A stretch of 64,000 nucleotides of DNA from Fimbriiglobus sp. (GCA_022841795.1 JALHQU010000011.1:4863-68862), one strand, 5' to 3'. Counted from the stretch's first letter, positions 24,842-35,100 are shown. Notes: generated by a model not told the origin, from the letters alone. Numbers and translations: made by a program.

Positions 24842-26206
24842 ATGAGTAACCCCTTGCGCTTCCAGCCGACCGTGTTCACCCTCGAAGCCCGGGCGGTGCC
24901 GGCCGCGTTCCCGATGACCGACGACCGGGTGGTGGTCACCCCGGACGACGGCGGGCTGCCGCGGCTCAAGATCATCGACCCGGCCACCGGCGAGGACGTG
25001 GGCGAGATCCAGGTGTACGACCTGGGGTTCCGCGGCGGGGTGCGGGTGGCCACCGGGGACGTGACCGGGGACGGGGTGCGGGACATCGTCACCGGCGCCG
25101 GGCCGGGCGGCGGCCCGCACGTGAAGCTGTACGACGGGGCCACCGGGGCGGAGGTGCGGAGCTTCTTCGCCTACGCCCCCGGGTTCCGCCAGGGCATCAC
25201 CGTCGCCGTCGGGGACGTGACCGGGGACGGGTTCGCCGACATCATCACCGGGGCCGGGCCGGGCGGCGGGCCGCACATCCAGGTGTTCGACGCCCGCACC
25301 GGCGCGTCCGTCCGCAGCTTCTTCGCCTACTCGGACGCGTTCCGCGGCGGGGTGAACGTGGCCAGCGGGGACGTGAACCGGGACGGGGTGGACGACATCC
25401 TGGTGGGCACCGGCACCGGCGGCGGCCCGCACGTGTACGTGAGGTCCGGGCGGGACGACAGCGTGCTCACCCAGTTCTTCGCCTACGACCCCGGGTTCCG
25501 CGGCGGGGTGAACGTGGGCAGCGGGGACATCGACGGGGACGGGTACGACGACCTCCTGCTCGGCGCCGGCATCGGCGGCGGGCCGCACATGCGGGGCATC
25601 AGCGGGCGGACCGGGGCGGTGCTGGTGAACACGTTCGTGGACGACATCAACTTCCGCAACGGGGTGCGGCTGTCCGGGGACGACGCCAGCCGGGACGGCA
25701 TCGACGACCTGATCGCCCGCACCCGGCACGGCAGCGACGTGGCCGCGATGGTGTACAACCCGGCGCTCGGGCGGACGGTGAGCACGTTCATCCGCAAGGT
25801 GGACGACCGCCCGTCGGCCGACGACCTGATCTCCGGGGCGGGCGAGAACCGGGCCGGCGGGCTGGGCAGCGGGTCCGGGTCGGGCACCGGCACCGGCGAC
25901 GGGTCGGGCAGTGGCACGGGCACCGGGTCGGGGTCCGGGAGCGGCACCGGATCGGGCGACGGGTCCGGGTCCGGGTCCGGGGATGTCACCCGCATCGAGG
26001 GGACGATCGTGGCGGTGAACGCGGCCGGGCGGACGGTGACCATCCGCCGCGGGGCGTCGAACGTGGTGGTCCGCCTGACCGCGTCGGCCAAGATCGAGCG
26101 GAACGACGTCGAGACGACGCTGGCCGCGTTCAAGGTGGGCGACTTCGGCCAGGCCCGCCTCGGGTCCGACGGGCTGGCGTTCAAGGTGGAAGCGGTCGGG
26201 GCGTAG
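24842..26206 (+). CDS. Secreted FG-GAP/VCBS beta-propeller with DUF5666-like C-terminus
   Basis: A 454-residue protein. The N-terminus has the export-type motif (FQPTVFTLEARAVPAAF). About six repeats of GDVTGDGV-x-DI-x-x-GAGPGGGPH form a calcium-binding propeller (residues about 40-330). A Gly/Ser/Thr spacer of about 45 residues follows, and then a DUF5666-like module (IEGTIVAVNAAGRTVTI) homologous to the preceding gene. It is probably attached to or outside the cell surface. The repeats are nearly identical at DNA level, so local duplication is likely. Confidence 0.85.
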   Translation: MSNPLRFQPTVFTLEARAVPAAFPMTDDRVVVTPDDGGLPRLKIIDPATGEDVGEIQVYDLGFRGGVRVATGDVTGDGVRDIVTGAGPGGGPHVKLYDGATGAEVRSFFAYAPGFRQGITVAVGDVTGDGFADIITGAGPGGGPHIQVFDARTGASVRSFFAYSDAFRGGVNVASGDVNRDGVDDILVGTGTGGGPHVYVRSGRDDSVLTQFFAYDPGFRGGVNVGSGDIDGDGYDDLLLGAGIGGGPHMRGISGRTGAVLVNTFVDDINFRNGVRLSGDDASRDGIDDLIARTRHGSDVAAMVYNPALGRTVSTFIRKVDDRPSADDLISGAGENRAGGLGSGSGSGTGTGDGSGSGTGTGSGSGSGTGSGDGSGSGSGDVTRIEGTIVAVNAAGRTVTIRRGASNVVVRLTASAKIERNDVETTLAAFKVGDFGQARLGSDGLAFKVEAVGA

Positions 26207-26226
26207 TCGGCGGTCGGGGCCGGTCT

Positions 26227-26282
26227 GGGTGGCCGACCGTCTCCGACGGTCGGCACCGACTCCCGGAGGGAGTCGGCCACCC
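26227..26282. repeat. Palindromic element, family C
   Basis: Arms 26227-26253 and 26256-26282. The left arm contains CCGACCGTC-TCC-GACGGTCGG split by TCC; the right contains CCGACTCCC and GGGAGTCGG around GGA. The outer GGGTGG/CCACCC pair is kept. Together with the copy at 5468-5530 this gives three different but always self-paired inner helices. Confidence 0.9.
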
Positions 26283-26303
26283 GAATGGCCGGGCTCGCGG
26301 CCC

Positions 26304-27119
26304 CTACCCCAGCACCTTCCGCAGCACGTCCTCGGGGAACAGCCGGAACAACGACAAACACCCCTGGTCGCACGCCGCCCGGAACGGGGCGGCGAAGTGG
26401 CACCCGGTGCAGTCGATGCGGGCCGACGCCAGGCACTCGACCGCCGGCGAGTGGGCGAACACGGTCGGCCGGGTCGGCCCCATGAGCGCGATCGTCCGCA
26501 CCCCGATCGCCCCGGCCAGGTGCGCCGGGAAGCTGTCGTTGCCGACCACCACCGCCGCCCGCTCCATGAGCGCCGCCACGCGGCCGAACGGCAGCCCCCA
26601 CCAGTACGACGGGGTGTTGATGAACCGCTCGTCCTTGTGCGTCAGCAGCACCATCACCGGCAGGCCGGCTTCCTTCAGCCGCCACGCCACGTCCACCCAG
26701 TAGCTGGCCGGCCACTCGCGGGGCAGCCACGCCGTCTGCGGGAACAGCAGCACCGGCGGCCCGCCGAACTCGCGGACCCGCTCCGCCGCCCACGCCCGGT
26801 GTTCCTCCGGGATGCGGACGGGCGGTTGGACCGGCTCGGCCACGACGCCCAGGAAGTCGCGGATGTAGTCCAGCCGCGGGCGGCGGCAGCGGTCGGCCAG
26901 CTCCGCCTGGTACGCCTCGTCCAGCTTGACGCCGCCGGGCACCGGATCGACGGTCAGCTCGAACAGGTCGAGCAGGTCCGGGTTCCGGGTGCGGTGGAAG
27001 GCGACCGCCTGCCCGGCCCGCCGGCACCCCTCGGCCAGCCACGCCAGCATGACGACGTCGCCCAGTCCGGCGTACCCCTTCCCGCCCTCCAAGTCGATGG
27101 TGATCGAATTCGCGGCCAT
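26304..27119 (-). CDS. Glycosyltransferase family 9 (heptosyltransferase-like)
   Basis: A 271-residue protein. The GT9 nucleotide-sugar domain is recognisable in its second half. VLLFPQTAWLPREWPASYW comes first, then MVLLTHKDE, and VVGNDSFPAHLAGAIGVRTIALMGPTRP at about 190-220, which is the classical D-S-x-x-x-H-x-A...GPT signature. A Cys-rich tail (RIDCTGCHFAAPFRAACDQGC) follows. It probably adds a sugar to a surface glycan. Slightly shorter than typical heptosyltransferases (about 320-350). Confidence 0.85.
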   Translation of the reverse strand: MAANSITIDLEGGKGYAGLGDVVMLAWLAEGCRRAGQAVAFHRTRNPDLLDLFELTVDPVPGGVKLDEAYQAELADRCRRPRLDYIRDFLGVVAEPVQPPVRIPEEHRAWAAERVREFGGPPVLLFPQTAWLPREWPASYWVDVAWRLKEAGLPVMVLLTHKDERFINTPSYWWGLPFGRVAALMERAAVVVGNDSFPAHLAGAIGVRTIALMGPTRPTVFAHSPAVECLASARIDCTGCHFAAPFRAACDQGCLSLFRLFPEDVLRKVLG

Positions 27120-27326
27120 ACCGTGAACAGTACCGGGCGGCCCTCACGCCCGCCACGGATTCACGACCGAACACCCCGGCCACGACCCGGTGCCGCTCGC
27201 GCCGGTTCGCCGGCCGCACATCGGGTGTGATGCCGGCCGCAATTTTTGAAAGGCCCCGGCCGGGGTCGTCTACCTGCCGTCGTGAGGTGGAACTTTTCCA
27301 CCCGACCCGAACCACAGGAGACGATC

Positions 27327-27626
27327 ATGCATACGCTTCGCACCGCCGCCCGCCTGACCCTGGCCGCCCTGTCCGTCGGCTTCGGGGCGACCGTCGCCCC
27401 CGCCGCCGACAAGAAGCCGGCCGCCCCGCCGGTCGTCAAGAAGCCGAACGGCTGGTCGTTCCCCGCGTCGACCGGCTGGTCGCTCGGCGCGTCGAACCCG
27501 ACCAGTGTCGTGAAGTCTCAGCGGGAGGCGGGCAGCGGGCTGGCGACCGGGCGGACCAAACCGTCCAACCTCGGCGACACCGCCACGCATGAGGTCGGCC
27601 ATCTGAAGGGCGTGAAACGGCGGTAG
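27327..27626 (+). CDS. Small secreted protein, function unknown
   Basis: A 99-residue protein with a clear signal peptide (residues about 1-27, LTLAALSVGFGATVAPAAD). The mature part of about 70 residues has no recognisable domain (KKPNGWSFPASTGWSLGAS). CAGGAG lies 8 bases before the ATG, which fixes the start. Confidence 0.65.
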   Translation: MHTLRTAARLTLAALSVGFGATVAPAADKKPAAPPVVKKPNGWSFPASTGWSLGASNPTSVVKSQREAGSGLATGRTKPSNLGDTATHEVGHLKGVKRR

Positions 27627-27697
27627 CGGCGGGGAGAACCACGGCGAACGGCCACCCGATCGGGTGGCCGGTTCCGTTTTCCGGTGTGCGGTCGGGC

Positions 27698-29977
27698 TCA
27701 CTCCCGCCCGGTGGCCCACGCCGGCACGACCCCGCTCGGCTGGTCGATCCCGTCGAGCGTGGGCGGTCCCGTCTTCGCACCGTCCGGCCGCGGGGCGAAC
27801 CGCAGGTCGCCCTCGATCGACCTCGCGTCGGCCTGCTGCCAGAAGCCCAGCCAGTCGGCCGTCGTCCGGATGTCCCCCGCCGCCTGCGGCCGCTGCCGCG
27901 CCCAAGCGGTGACGTAGCTCGTCTTCCGCCGGTACACGTTCTCTCCATCCGTCCAGGCGACGTGTTTTTTCAGGTACACCCGCAGTTCGTCGGCCGTCGG
28001 CCGGCCGCCGACCGGGTACGCCGGCATGTGGTACAGCGTGACCACGTTGTTCGCGTCGAACAGGCAGCGGCGGGCGGCGAGCGGGAGGGCGGCGGTGGCT
28101 TGTTTGGTGACGAGGACCATCACCGCCGTGTCGGTGTGGAACGCGGTGTCGGACAGTCCGACGGCCGCCGCCTTCGCCACCCCGCCGATCACCACCCCGT
28201 TGCGGCCTTCCAGGGTGGTCCGCTCGACGGTGAGGGTGGCGGTCGCCTTCCACACCACGCACCCCCCGCCGTTCCGGTCGCACACCAACTGGCAGCCGTC
28301 GATGACCGTCGGCCCGGTGCCCACCACGCACGCCATCCGCGGGCCGCTGACGATGCGGCACCGCCGGACATTGAGCGGGCCGTTGCCGACCACCACCCCG
28401 TCGTCGGCGCTGGGCGGGGCCGGCTCGGCGTCGCCCGCCTTGCCCGGCCACTCGGCGGTCAGCCCGTCGAGCGTCAGTTCGGTGTCCGAGGTGAGCCACT
28501 GGGCGGAGCGGGTGGTGCCGTCGGGGGTGAACAGCGGGCGGGAGCCGTCGGCCGCCCGGACGGTCAGCTTCTTCCCGCGGATGTCGATGCGGGAGGAGGT
28601 GTGCGGGCCGTCGCCGTGAACGACGACGGTGTCGCCGTCGGCGGCCGCCGCCACCGCGTCGGCCAGCTTCGCCCACCGCTCGGCCCGGCCGGCGATCGAG
28701 ATTTCCGTCTCCCGCAGCGCCGGTGCCAGCGCTGGGGGAGACGGCCGGAGGAAGACGAACGCAGTCACCGCCGCGGCCAGGGCGAGGACCGCCGCCAGCC
28801 CGCCGACCACCCACCGCCGCCGCGAGCGGGTCGGCGGGGCGGCCGCCTGCCGGTCCAGCAGGTCGGCGACCACGGCCGCGGTCGGGATGCGGCGGGCGGG
28901 GTCTTTCTCCAGCATCTGGTGGACGACGGAGCACAGCCACGCGGGCAGGGCCGGGTTCAGTTCGGCGAGCGGCTTCGGGGCGGCGGTGCGGATGCGGTCG
29001 AGGACGACGAACGGCGAGTCGCCGGAGAACGGCAGCCGGCCGGACGCGGCGGCGTACAGCAGTGAGCCGAGGGCGAACAGGTCGGAGCGGGCGTCCACCT
29101 CCCCGTCGGCCGCCTGCTCGGGCGACATGAACGCCGGGGTGCCGGCCACCGTGCCCACCCCGGTGATGGTCTCCCCGCCGGCCACCTTCGCCAGCCCGAA
29201 ATCGGTGAGCCGCACCCGCCCGGTTTCCGCCTCCAGCAGCACGTTCGCCGGTTTAATGTCGCGGTGGACCAGCCCGACGGCGTGGGCGGCGGCCAGCCCG
29301 CGGGCGACCGCCGCCCCGATGCGGGCCACCTCGTCCGGCGGCAACGTTTTTTCGCGGCCGAGCCGGTCGGCCAGCGATTCCCCCGCGACGAGCTGAAGGA
29401 CCAGGTACGGCATGCCGTCGGCGGTGCGGTCGATGGCGTGGATGGCGACCACGTTCTCGTGCGTCAGGGCGGCGACCGCCTGGGCTTCCCGCAGGAACCG
29501 CTCCTTCGCCGCGTCGTCGGCCAGCAGGTGCGGGGACAGCACCTTCACCGCCACCGGCCGGTTGAGCGCCGGGTCCAGCCCCTCGAACACCACCCCCATG
29601 CCGCCGCGGCCGATCACCCGGCGGACGTCGATGCCCCCGAGCCGGCCGAGGAACCCCTCGCGGGAAGTGGGCGCGAGGCCGTCGAGCAGGGCGGTGACGG
29701 TGCGGTCCGCCCGCCCGCCGGTCGGGGTGTCGAGCAGCGACGTGGCTTCCAGTTGCAGCCGCTCCATCGCCAGCATCAGGCTGGACGACTCGGTCCGCGG
29801 GCGGGCCGCCGCCTGCACCAGCACCGCCCCGAGCGAGGTGACGTCGGCCAGCACGTCCAGCAGCCGCTGGCACCGCTCGCACCCGCCGACGTGCGCCTCC
29901 ACCCCCGCCGCCTCGCCCGGCGGCTGCACCCCGGCGAGGAACGCTTGCAGCACCGCGTCGTCCGGGCAGCCGGTCAT
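27698..29977 (-). CDS. Transmembrane Ser/Thr protein kinase with beta-helix sensor domain
   Basis: A 759-residue protein. The N-terminus has an H-x3-C-x2-C motif (EAHVGGCERCQRLL), as in zinc-binding anti-sigma domains. The kinase domain spans about residues 115-380: GRGGMGVVF, AVKV, VHRDIKPANVLL, TDFGLAKV, GTPAFMSPEQ, all intact. A membrane helix lies at about 390-412. The outer part (about 420-690) has the spaced repeats of a right-handed beta-helix (DGCQLVCDRNGG, VERTTLEGRNGVVIGG), perhaps binding glycans. It overlaps the preceding sigma gene by 4 bases (ATGA), so the pair is translationally coupled; the zinc motif may hold the sigma factor. Confidence 0.92.
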   Translation of the reverse strand: MTGCPDDAVLQAFLAGVQPPGEAAGVEAHVGGCERCQRLLDVLADVTSLGAVLVQAAARPRTESSSLMLAMERLQLEATSLLDTPTGGRADRTVTALLDGLAPTSREGFLGRLGGIDVRRVIGRGGMGVVFEGLDPALNRPVAVKVLSPHLLADDAAKERFLREAQAVAALTHENVVAIHAIDRTADGMPYLVLQLVAGESLADRLGREKTLPPDEVARIGAAVARGLAAAHAVGLVHRDIKPANVLLEAETGRVRLTDFGLAKVAGGETITGVGTVAGTPAFMSPEQAADGEVDARSDLFALGSLLYAAASGRLPFSGDSPFVVLDRIRTAAPKPLAELNPALPAWLCSVVHQMLEKDPARRIPTAAVVADLLDRQAAAPPTRSRRRWVVGGLAAVLALAAAVTAFVFLRPSPPALAPALRETEISIAGRAERWAKLADAVAAAADGDTVVVHGDGPHTSSRIDIRGKKLTVRAADGSRPLFTPDGTTRSAQWLTSDTELTLDGLTAEWPGKAGDAEPAPPSADDGVVVGNGPLNVRRCRIVSGPRMACVVGTGPTVIDGCQLVCDRNGGGCVVWKATATLTVERTTLEGRNGVVIGGVAKAAAVGLSDTAFHTDTAVMVLVTKQATAALPLAARRCLFDANNVVTLYHMPAYPVGGRPTADELRVYLKKHVAWTDGENVYRRKTSYVTAWARQRPQAAGDIRTTADWLGFWQQADARSIEGDLRFAPRPDGAKTGPPTLDGIDQPSGVVPAWATGRE

Positions 29978-30564
29978 GTGTCGTCCCCCTCGACCGCCTG
30001 GACCTCCCGCCGGATGCGGGCCGTCACCCGGCTGCGGGCGATGTACACCGCCCCGACCGTCAGGCCGAGCGCGGCGGCCACCGCCGCGGCATCTTCCCCG
30101 CCCACCGCCGTCCGCCAGAACGCCTGCCAGGTGTTCTCCCGGAACTCGCCCCGCACCCGTTCGGCCGCCCAGCGGAACAGGTTCAGCCGGTACTCGTGGT
30201 CCCACTCGGCCGGGTCCGGGTCGCGGTCGGGGTGTTCGTCCAGCATGGCCCGCACGTCGGAATCGCCAGTGCCGGCCACCTGCCGCACCCGGCGGTGGGC
30301 GGACCGGCGGACCTCGTTCCGGGCGACGGCGAACAGCCACCCGCGGAACGACCCGCGGGCCGGGTCGTACACGAACGCGGGGGCGGCGCGGAGGACGTTG
30401 CGGAGGGTGTCCTGCGCCAGGTCGGCGGCGTCGGCGTCCTGCAACCCGTGCTTCATCGCGTAGGCGTGCAGCAGCGGGGCGTACAGGCGGACGAACTCGC
30501 CCCACGCCAGCCCGTCGTGCGGGTCGCGGATGCGGAGCAGCAGGCTGGCGCGGGTGTGGAGCAT
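29974..30564 (-). CDS. ECF-type RNA polymerase sigma factor
   Basis: A 196-residue protein. Region 2 includes EFVRLYAPLLHAYAMKHGLQDADAADLAQDTLRNV, and region 4 is a helix-turn-helix near residues 150-185 (GEDAAAVAAALGLTVGAVYIARSRV). It resembles the planctomycete ECF group linked to Ser/Thr kinases with MLHTRASLLLRIRD-type starts. First gene of a two-gene operon with the kinase. Confidence 0.92.
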   Translation of the reverse strand: MLHTRASLLLRIRDPHDGLAWGEFVRLYAPLLHAYAMKHGLQDADAADLAQDTLRNVLRAAPAFVYDPARGSFRGWLFAVARNEVRRSAHRRVRQVAGTGDSDVRAMLDEHPDRDPDPAEWDHEYRLNLFRWAAERVRGEFRENTWQAFWRTAVGGEDAAAVAAALGLTVGAVYIARSRVTARIRREVQAVEGDDT

Positions 30565-30761
30565 GACGGTTCGGGGCCGGTGGGAACGGGCGTCACCGGC
30601 GTATCCGGAAGCTTACCCCGTTTCGGCCGCCACTTCACCCCGGCCGGCGGAATCCGCCCGCCCGCTGCTTCCGGCGGTTCGCACCCCCGCCGGCGGCCCG
30701 ATCCCCGCAGGTAACCCGCCGGCGGGCGGACCTTTCAAATTTTTCCCACGCCGAATGTAAC

Positions 30762-30804
30762 CCGCTCACGCCGTGAGCGGAGCTACGGCCCACGGCGTGG
30801 GCCG
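30762..30804. repeat. Paired hairpins, family H
   Basis: Two hairpins in the 314-base gap before the lipoprotein gene: CCGCTCACG/CGTGAGCGG (30762-30780) and GGCCCACGGCGTGGGCC (30788-30804). The second matches 10313-10329, including the bases that follow (CTACTTTC). No gene in the gap. Confidence 0.78.
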
Positions 30805-30878
30805 GCTACTTTCGTGAAAGGATTGCCGGCCGCGGGATACCTGCCGTGTCACCTCACACACCCGCCGGAATACACGCG

Positions 30879-31535
30879 ATGCCCCGCCTCCTCCTCGTCG
30901 TCCCGTTCCTCCTGCTCGCCCTCGGCTGCGGCGACTCCGCCGCGCAGCGGCAGGCGGCGGCGGAGAACTACCGCCGCGCCCAGGAGTTGGAAGAACGGCG
31001 GCTGAAAGAGATCTCCGACGACGCGAGCCTGTCGGAGGCGGATGCCATCAAGAAGTACCTGGACCACTTCCCCACCGTGCCGAAGAACCTGTCGGCGGAC
31101 GTCGCACCGGGGTGGGCGGCGAACCAGATCAACAACCAGTGGCACCTGGTGATCCACGCCGTGCTCCAGGCGCAGTCCGCGGATTCGTCGGCGGACGAGC
31201 GGATGCGGAAGGAGCGGGACACCATCCGCTGGCACATGGCCGGCTGCAAACGCATGCTCGACCACCTGAACGGACGGAAGGTGCAGAGCGTGACCGTCAG
31301 CATCTACACCAAGCTGACCGGCCAGGACAAGCACACCGAGCTGTTCCGGGCGGTGATGACGCGGGCCGACCTGCCGAAGGTGGAGAAGATCCCGGAACTG
31401 GCAAACTTCGAATCCGCGAACAACCCGGACACGGCCGCCGAGGGGGCGGTGTACGACCCCCGCGGGCCGAAGATCGGCGACTGCTGGACGGTGGAACTGA
31501 ACCGCTACCCGGATTTGGAGTACAAGAAGCGGTAG
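30879..31535 (+). CDS. Lipoprotein, function unknown
   Basis: A 218-residue protein with a lipoprotein signal (LLLVVPFLLLALGCGDS, lipobox Cys at about 17). The mature part is helical and charged (ENYRRAQELEERRLKEISDD), then mixed; no domain recognised. It is the last chromosomal gene before the island. Its stop is 24 bases from the left attachment repeat, so before integration it stood next to the tRNA-Sec gene. Confidence 0.75.
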   Translation: MPRLLLVVPFLLLALGCGDSAAQRQAAAENYRRAQELEERRLKEISDDASLSEADAIKKYLDHFPTVPKNLSADVAPGWAANQINNQWHLVIHAVLQAQSADSSADERMRKERDTIRWHMAGCKRMLDHLNGRKVQSVTVSIYTKLTGQDKHTELFRAVMTRADLPKVEKIPELANFESANNPDTAAEGAVYDPRGPKIGDCWTVELNRYPDLEYKKR

Positions 31536-31559
31536 GTACCCGATACCGACGACCGACAG

Positions 31560-31585
31560 AGCGGGAGTGTATGGGAATCGAACCC
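31560..31585. other. Left attachment site
   Basis: Identical over 26 bases to 63650-63675. Contains GGGAATCGAACCC, the complement of the T-arm of the tRNA. Only the 3' end of the tRNA is present here, so this is a partial copy left by integration and not a second gene. Confidence 0.93.
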
Positions 31586-31732
31586 CCCGCCGATTCCAGC
31601 ACCAAACCTGCAATTCCCCCAACCGGCGGCGCAGATTCCGGCGCACCCGCCGCCGACCCGCTCGCTGCGTTCGTGGCGTCTCTGACCGCCGGGCAGAGGG
31701 CCGAGTTAGTCGCCATGCTGAGCGGCGGATAG
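31571..31732 (+). other. Displaced integrase C-terminal tail
   Basis: A 53-codon frame that starts inside the attachment repeat (MGIEP). It is in exact register with the integrase frame, which reads MGIEP in the right-hand repeat. In the excised circle the integrase would run on into PADSSTKPAIPPTGGADSG and end at AELVAMLSGG: 48 extra residues instead of 11. No ribosome site precedes the frame here, so it is probably silent in the integrated state. Confidence 0.8.
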
Positions 31733-31965
31733 CCGCGTGAAGTTGTAGCGGGAGGTAAGAGCTAGCGGAAAGAACTCTGAGGCCGAACCCACGGTCACGA
31801 CACATCTATTCGCCGATTATTAGTTTGCGTTGAACACAGCAGGACCAGCCAGGGTTCATTCTGCTAGCGCTAAGGTTCACCGATTTCGAGGTGCGATCAA
31901 AGCGGGCAAAGCGAGGAAAGCCACTCTCCGCGTGACGGGCTAGCCCGTACACGGTTGGAGATAGC

Positions 31966-32038
31966 ATGGCCGCGTTCGTGGCATCCCTCACTAACGTGTA
32001 GCGGGCGGCGTTGGGCCGGCTGCTGAATTTACCGCCGC
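31966..32038 (+). pseudogene. Decayed second copy of an integrase tail
   Basis: Reads MAAFVASLTNV-stop-RAALGRLLN, closely parallel to LAAFVASLTAGQRAELVAML in the displaced tail 300 bases to the left. An in-frame TAG stands for the CAG glutamine codon. Suggests that another element used this site earlier. The rest of 31733-32141 holds no recognisable gene. Confidence 0.5.
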
Positions 32039-32141
32039 ACTGGGAAAAGATCTGAACACGGTGACGGTCAACGGAGTTGGGGTGCGTGACCACACTTCAG
32101 GGTATGATGGCCCGGATTTGACCGCCCGAGCCTGACCGCCT

Positions 32142-35100
32142 ATGAGCGACCCTACCCGCCACGCCATCACCGTCACTGACCTGGGTGAGTACATTCGGCA
32201 CCATTCGTGTGACCGGCGGTTCTTCCTCAAAGTGAACGACAAGCGCGAAGTGCAGGTGCTGCCTTTCTTCGACCGACTGGGCGGCACGCTGGAACCAGTA
32301 TTGGCGTCGGTCGGAAAGAGCCGCGAAACGCAGTGGGAGGAGGAGTTGAGGGAGGCTGCATTCTGTGACCTGGCCGCCACGCTGAGGAAGGGGGAAAAGG
32401 GCGAGGTGGCGTGGTCCGACTTGGCAGGCGTTCTCGACACGCTCTCACCCGGCACCAACGGGTACGCGCGACAGGTGCGGGTGCAAGCGGATCTCGGCGC
32501 GTTCGGCATCTCCGGGCTGATCGACTTCGTGCTGGTGCGGTGGGAGGGAGACCGCCCCCGGCTGGGGTTGGTAGAGTGTAAGGCCAGTCGCCGCGACCGC
32601 ACCTACCATCGGGTCCAGGTGGCGGTGTACCGGATGCTGTTGCGGCAGATGCTCGGCACACGGGTGATCGGCGTGGGCGGGGTGGTGGTGCCGGTGGACT
32701 CGGTGGGGTGCGTCATCGCCCGCATCGACGAGGACTCGAACGCCAACCAGGCCATCCTGAAACTCGTAGAGCTCGATCTCGCCGCCGTGGAAGAGGACGT
32801 GCGGCGGTTGCTCGCCCCCGGCGGGAGGCTCGACCTGGTGGTGCGGGGCGAACTGGCCGACATCGGGTTCCAGCTCGCCCCCAAATGCGACGCCTGCCTG
32901 TACGACACCCACTGCCTGACCGAATCCGCCCGCCTCCGCCGGCCGGAACTGCTCGCCCTCGACCCTGTCGCCGTTCGGCTGCTTGCCGGAGCCGGGCTGA
33001 AGACGCTCGACGACCTGGTGTACCCGCCCACCCCGCCCACCCCAGCAATGGAGACTCTCCTACGAAACCCCGGCTTCGACGAAGACTTGAAGCTCCTCCG
33101 CGTGCGGGCGAAGGCTCGGCGGCACACCCTGCCCGTGGTGGGGGGCAAACCACTGGACGACGAGTACGACGTGGAGGCGGTTCCGTATCCCGGCTCCGGG
33201 CGGCTGCCGGCCTACGACGGCGATCTCGGCCGGCTGCTGCGGGTGTACCTGGCGGTGGACTACGACTACAGCGAGAACCGGGTGGGGGCGCTGGCGGCGC
33301 ATGTCACCCGCAGCGACCGCCGCATTCACACCGCGTTCGACGAGGTGGACGGGCGGTGGCAACCACTGCCGGGGGTGTGGGAGCAGGTGGCGGATCGCAT
33401 CGACGAAAAGGGGCGGCCGAGGTTCTCCACCGACTCGCCCCGGCTGCCCGTGCGGGGCCGGGAGGTGGTGGAGTTCAAGGATCGGCCGTGGTCGGGCACG
33501 GATCACACCGCCGACACCGCCGCCGAGGGGGAGTTGATCCGCCGGTTCTTCCGGCGGTTGGTGGAGGCGGTGCGGGTCGAAGCGGGTGCAGAGGCGGTGC
33601 CGATTCACTTCTACGTCTGGTCGGCGGCCGAGGTCAAGCAGCTGACCGAAGGCTGCGGGCGGGCGGGCGAGGGGCTGCTCGGCCACCTCACCCAACTGTT
33701 CGGCTGCCGGGAGGGGTTGGAACAACTGCTGTACACGGCGGTGGGGGAGGAGATCGACCGGCGGTTCGCCCTCGGGTGGACCGGCCGCGGGCTGGTGGTG
33801 GCGGCGGCGCTGCGGTGGTTCGGCCGCCGCTACCACTGGCGGCGGGTGGTGAACGGGGTGCCCCGCGATCTCGACCAGGTGTTCAGCCAGAACGTGTTCG
33901 ACTTCAAGACCCACCTGCACCTGGACGGGGCCGGCGGGTGGGCGACGGACGGGGAGGGGGTGCCCCACCCGTTCGAGGTGCGGAGCCGGTTCGCGGACTC
34001 GCTGCCGGCGGCGTACTGGCACGCCGTCTGGGGACGGCTCGACGCGGCGCAGGAAGACGACCCGCGGCTGAGGTCGGCCATCGAGCGGTACAACCGCGCC
34101 AGTGACCCGGGCGTGCTCGCAGCGTACCTGGAAGCCCGCTGCCACGCCCTGCGGTGGCTGGAAGAGAACGTCACCCCCAAGAATGCGGACATCGCCAAGC
34201 CGGTGGTGACACTCGCCGACCTGCCCACCTTCCACCTCGGTCGGGACGACGTGGCCAAGTCCGCTCTCGACTTCCTCCGGCTCGACCACCACGTCAAGAT
34301 GTCGGACTGGATCGCCGAGCGGCTGGCCCCGCCCATCGCCCGCGTGCCGCTCGGCCGCACCCTGCCGCTGTCCGGGGTGCGGACCGAGAAGGACAAGAAG
34401 ACGATCAAGGGGCGGATCAGTCTGGGCGGGTTCAACGGGCTGACACTCGCCGACCTGCGCACCCGGTGCGGGTTCGCCGCCGGGTCGTTCGTCCGCCTCT
34501 GCCCGTGGAACGGCGACCCGCAGCGGGGGCAGACGGTGAAGCAACTCACCAGCGGGATCGGCCGCACCTGCGTCGTGACGGAGGTGAACTGGACGACCGG
34601 CTCGGTGACGTTGGAAAACCTGCCGGCCGACGAAGACGGGTACACGCTGGCGAGCGGGACCAGCCGGCAGGCCGAAACCCTGTTCACCGACGGGTACGCC
34701 ACCCTCGACGAGAGCGTGACCGATTTCGTGGCCAAGCGGGTGGACGCCCAGCTGCGGACGCCGCACCCGGTGTACGCCTGGTTCGACCCGACCGCCCCCG
34801 CCCCGCCGCCGGTGGCCGTTCCGCCGGCCGGGGAAGCCGATCGCATCCGCCTGCTGCTGAAATCCTTCCCCCTGCCGGCGGAGAACCGCTACCCGGCGGA
34901 ACCGGATCAAGTGCAAGCGGTGGTGGACGGGTTGGCCACCCGCGTGCAGCTGCTGCAAGGGCCACCCGGCACCGGCAAGACGACCACCACCGCGCTCGCC
35001 GTGCTGGTGCGGGCCATGTGCCACGTCAAGGCCGGGGGGATCGTCCTACTGGCGGCGCACACCCACCGGGCGGTGGACGAGTTGCTCGCCCGCATCGACC

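Noticed and set aside
2928-30804. Palindromes as ordinary rho-independent terminators
   Set aside because: None has a clear T-tract, several are inside genes or between divergent promoters, and families recur with their arms conserved.
31560-31585. A second tRNA gene
   Set aside because: Only the 3' part is present, without anticodon or acceptor partner; it is the attachment copy.
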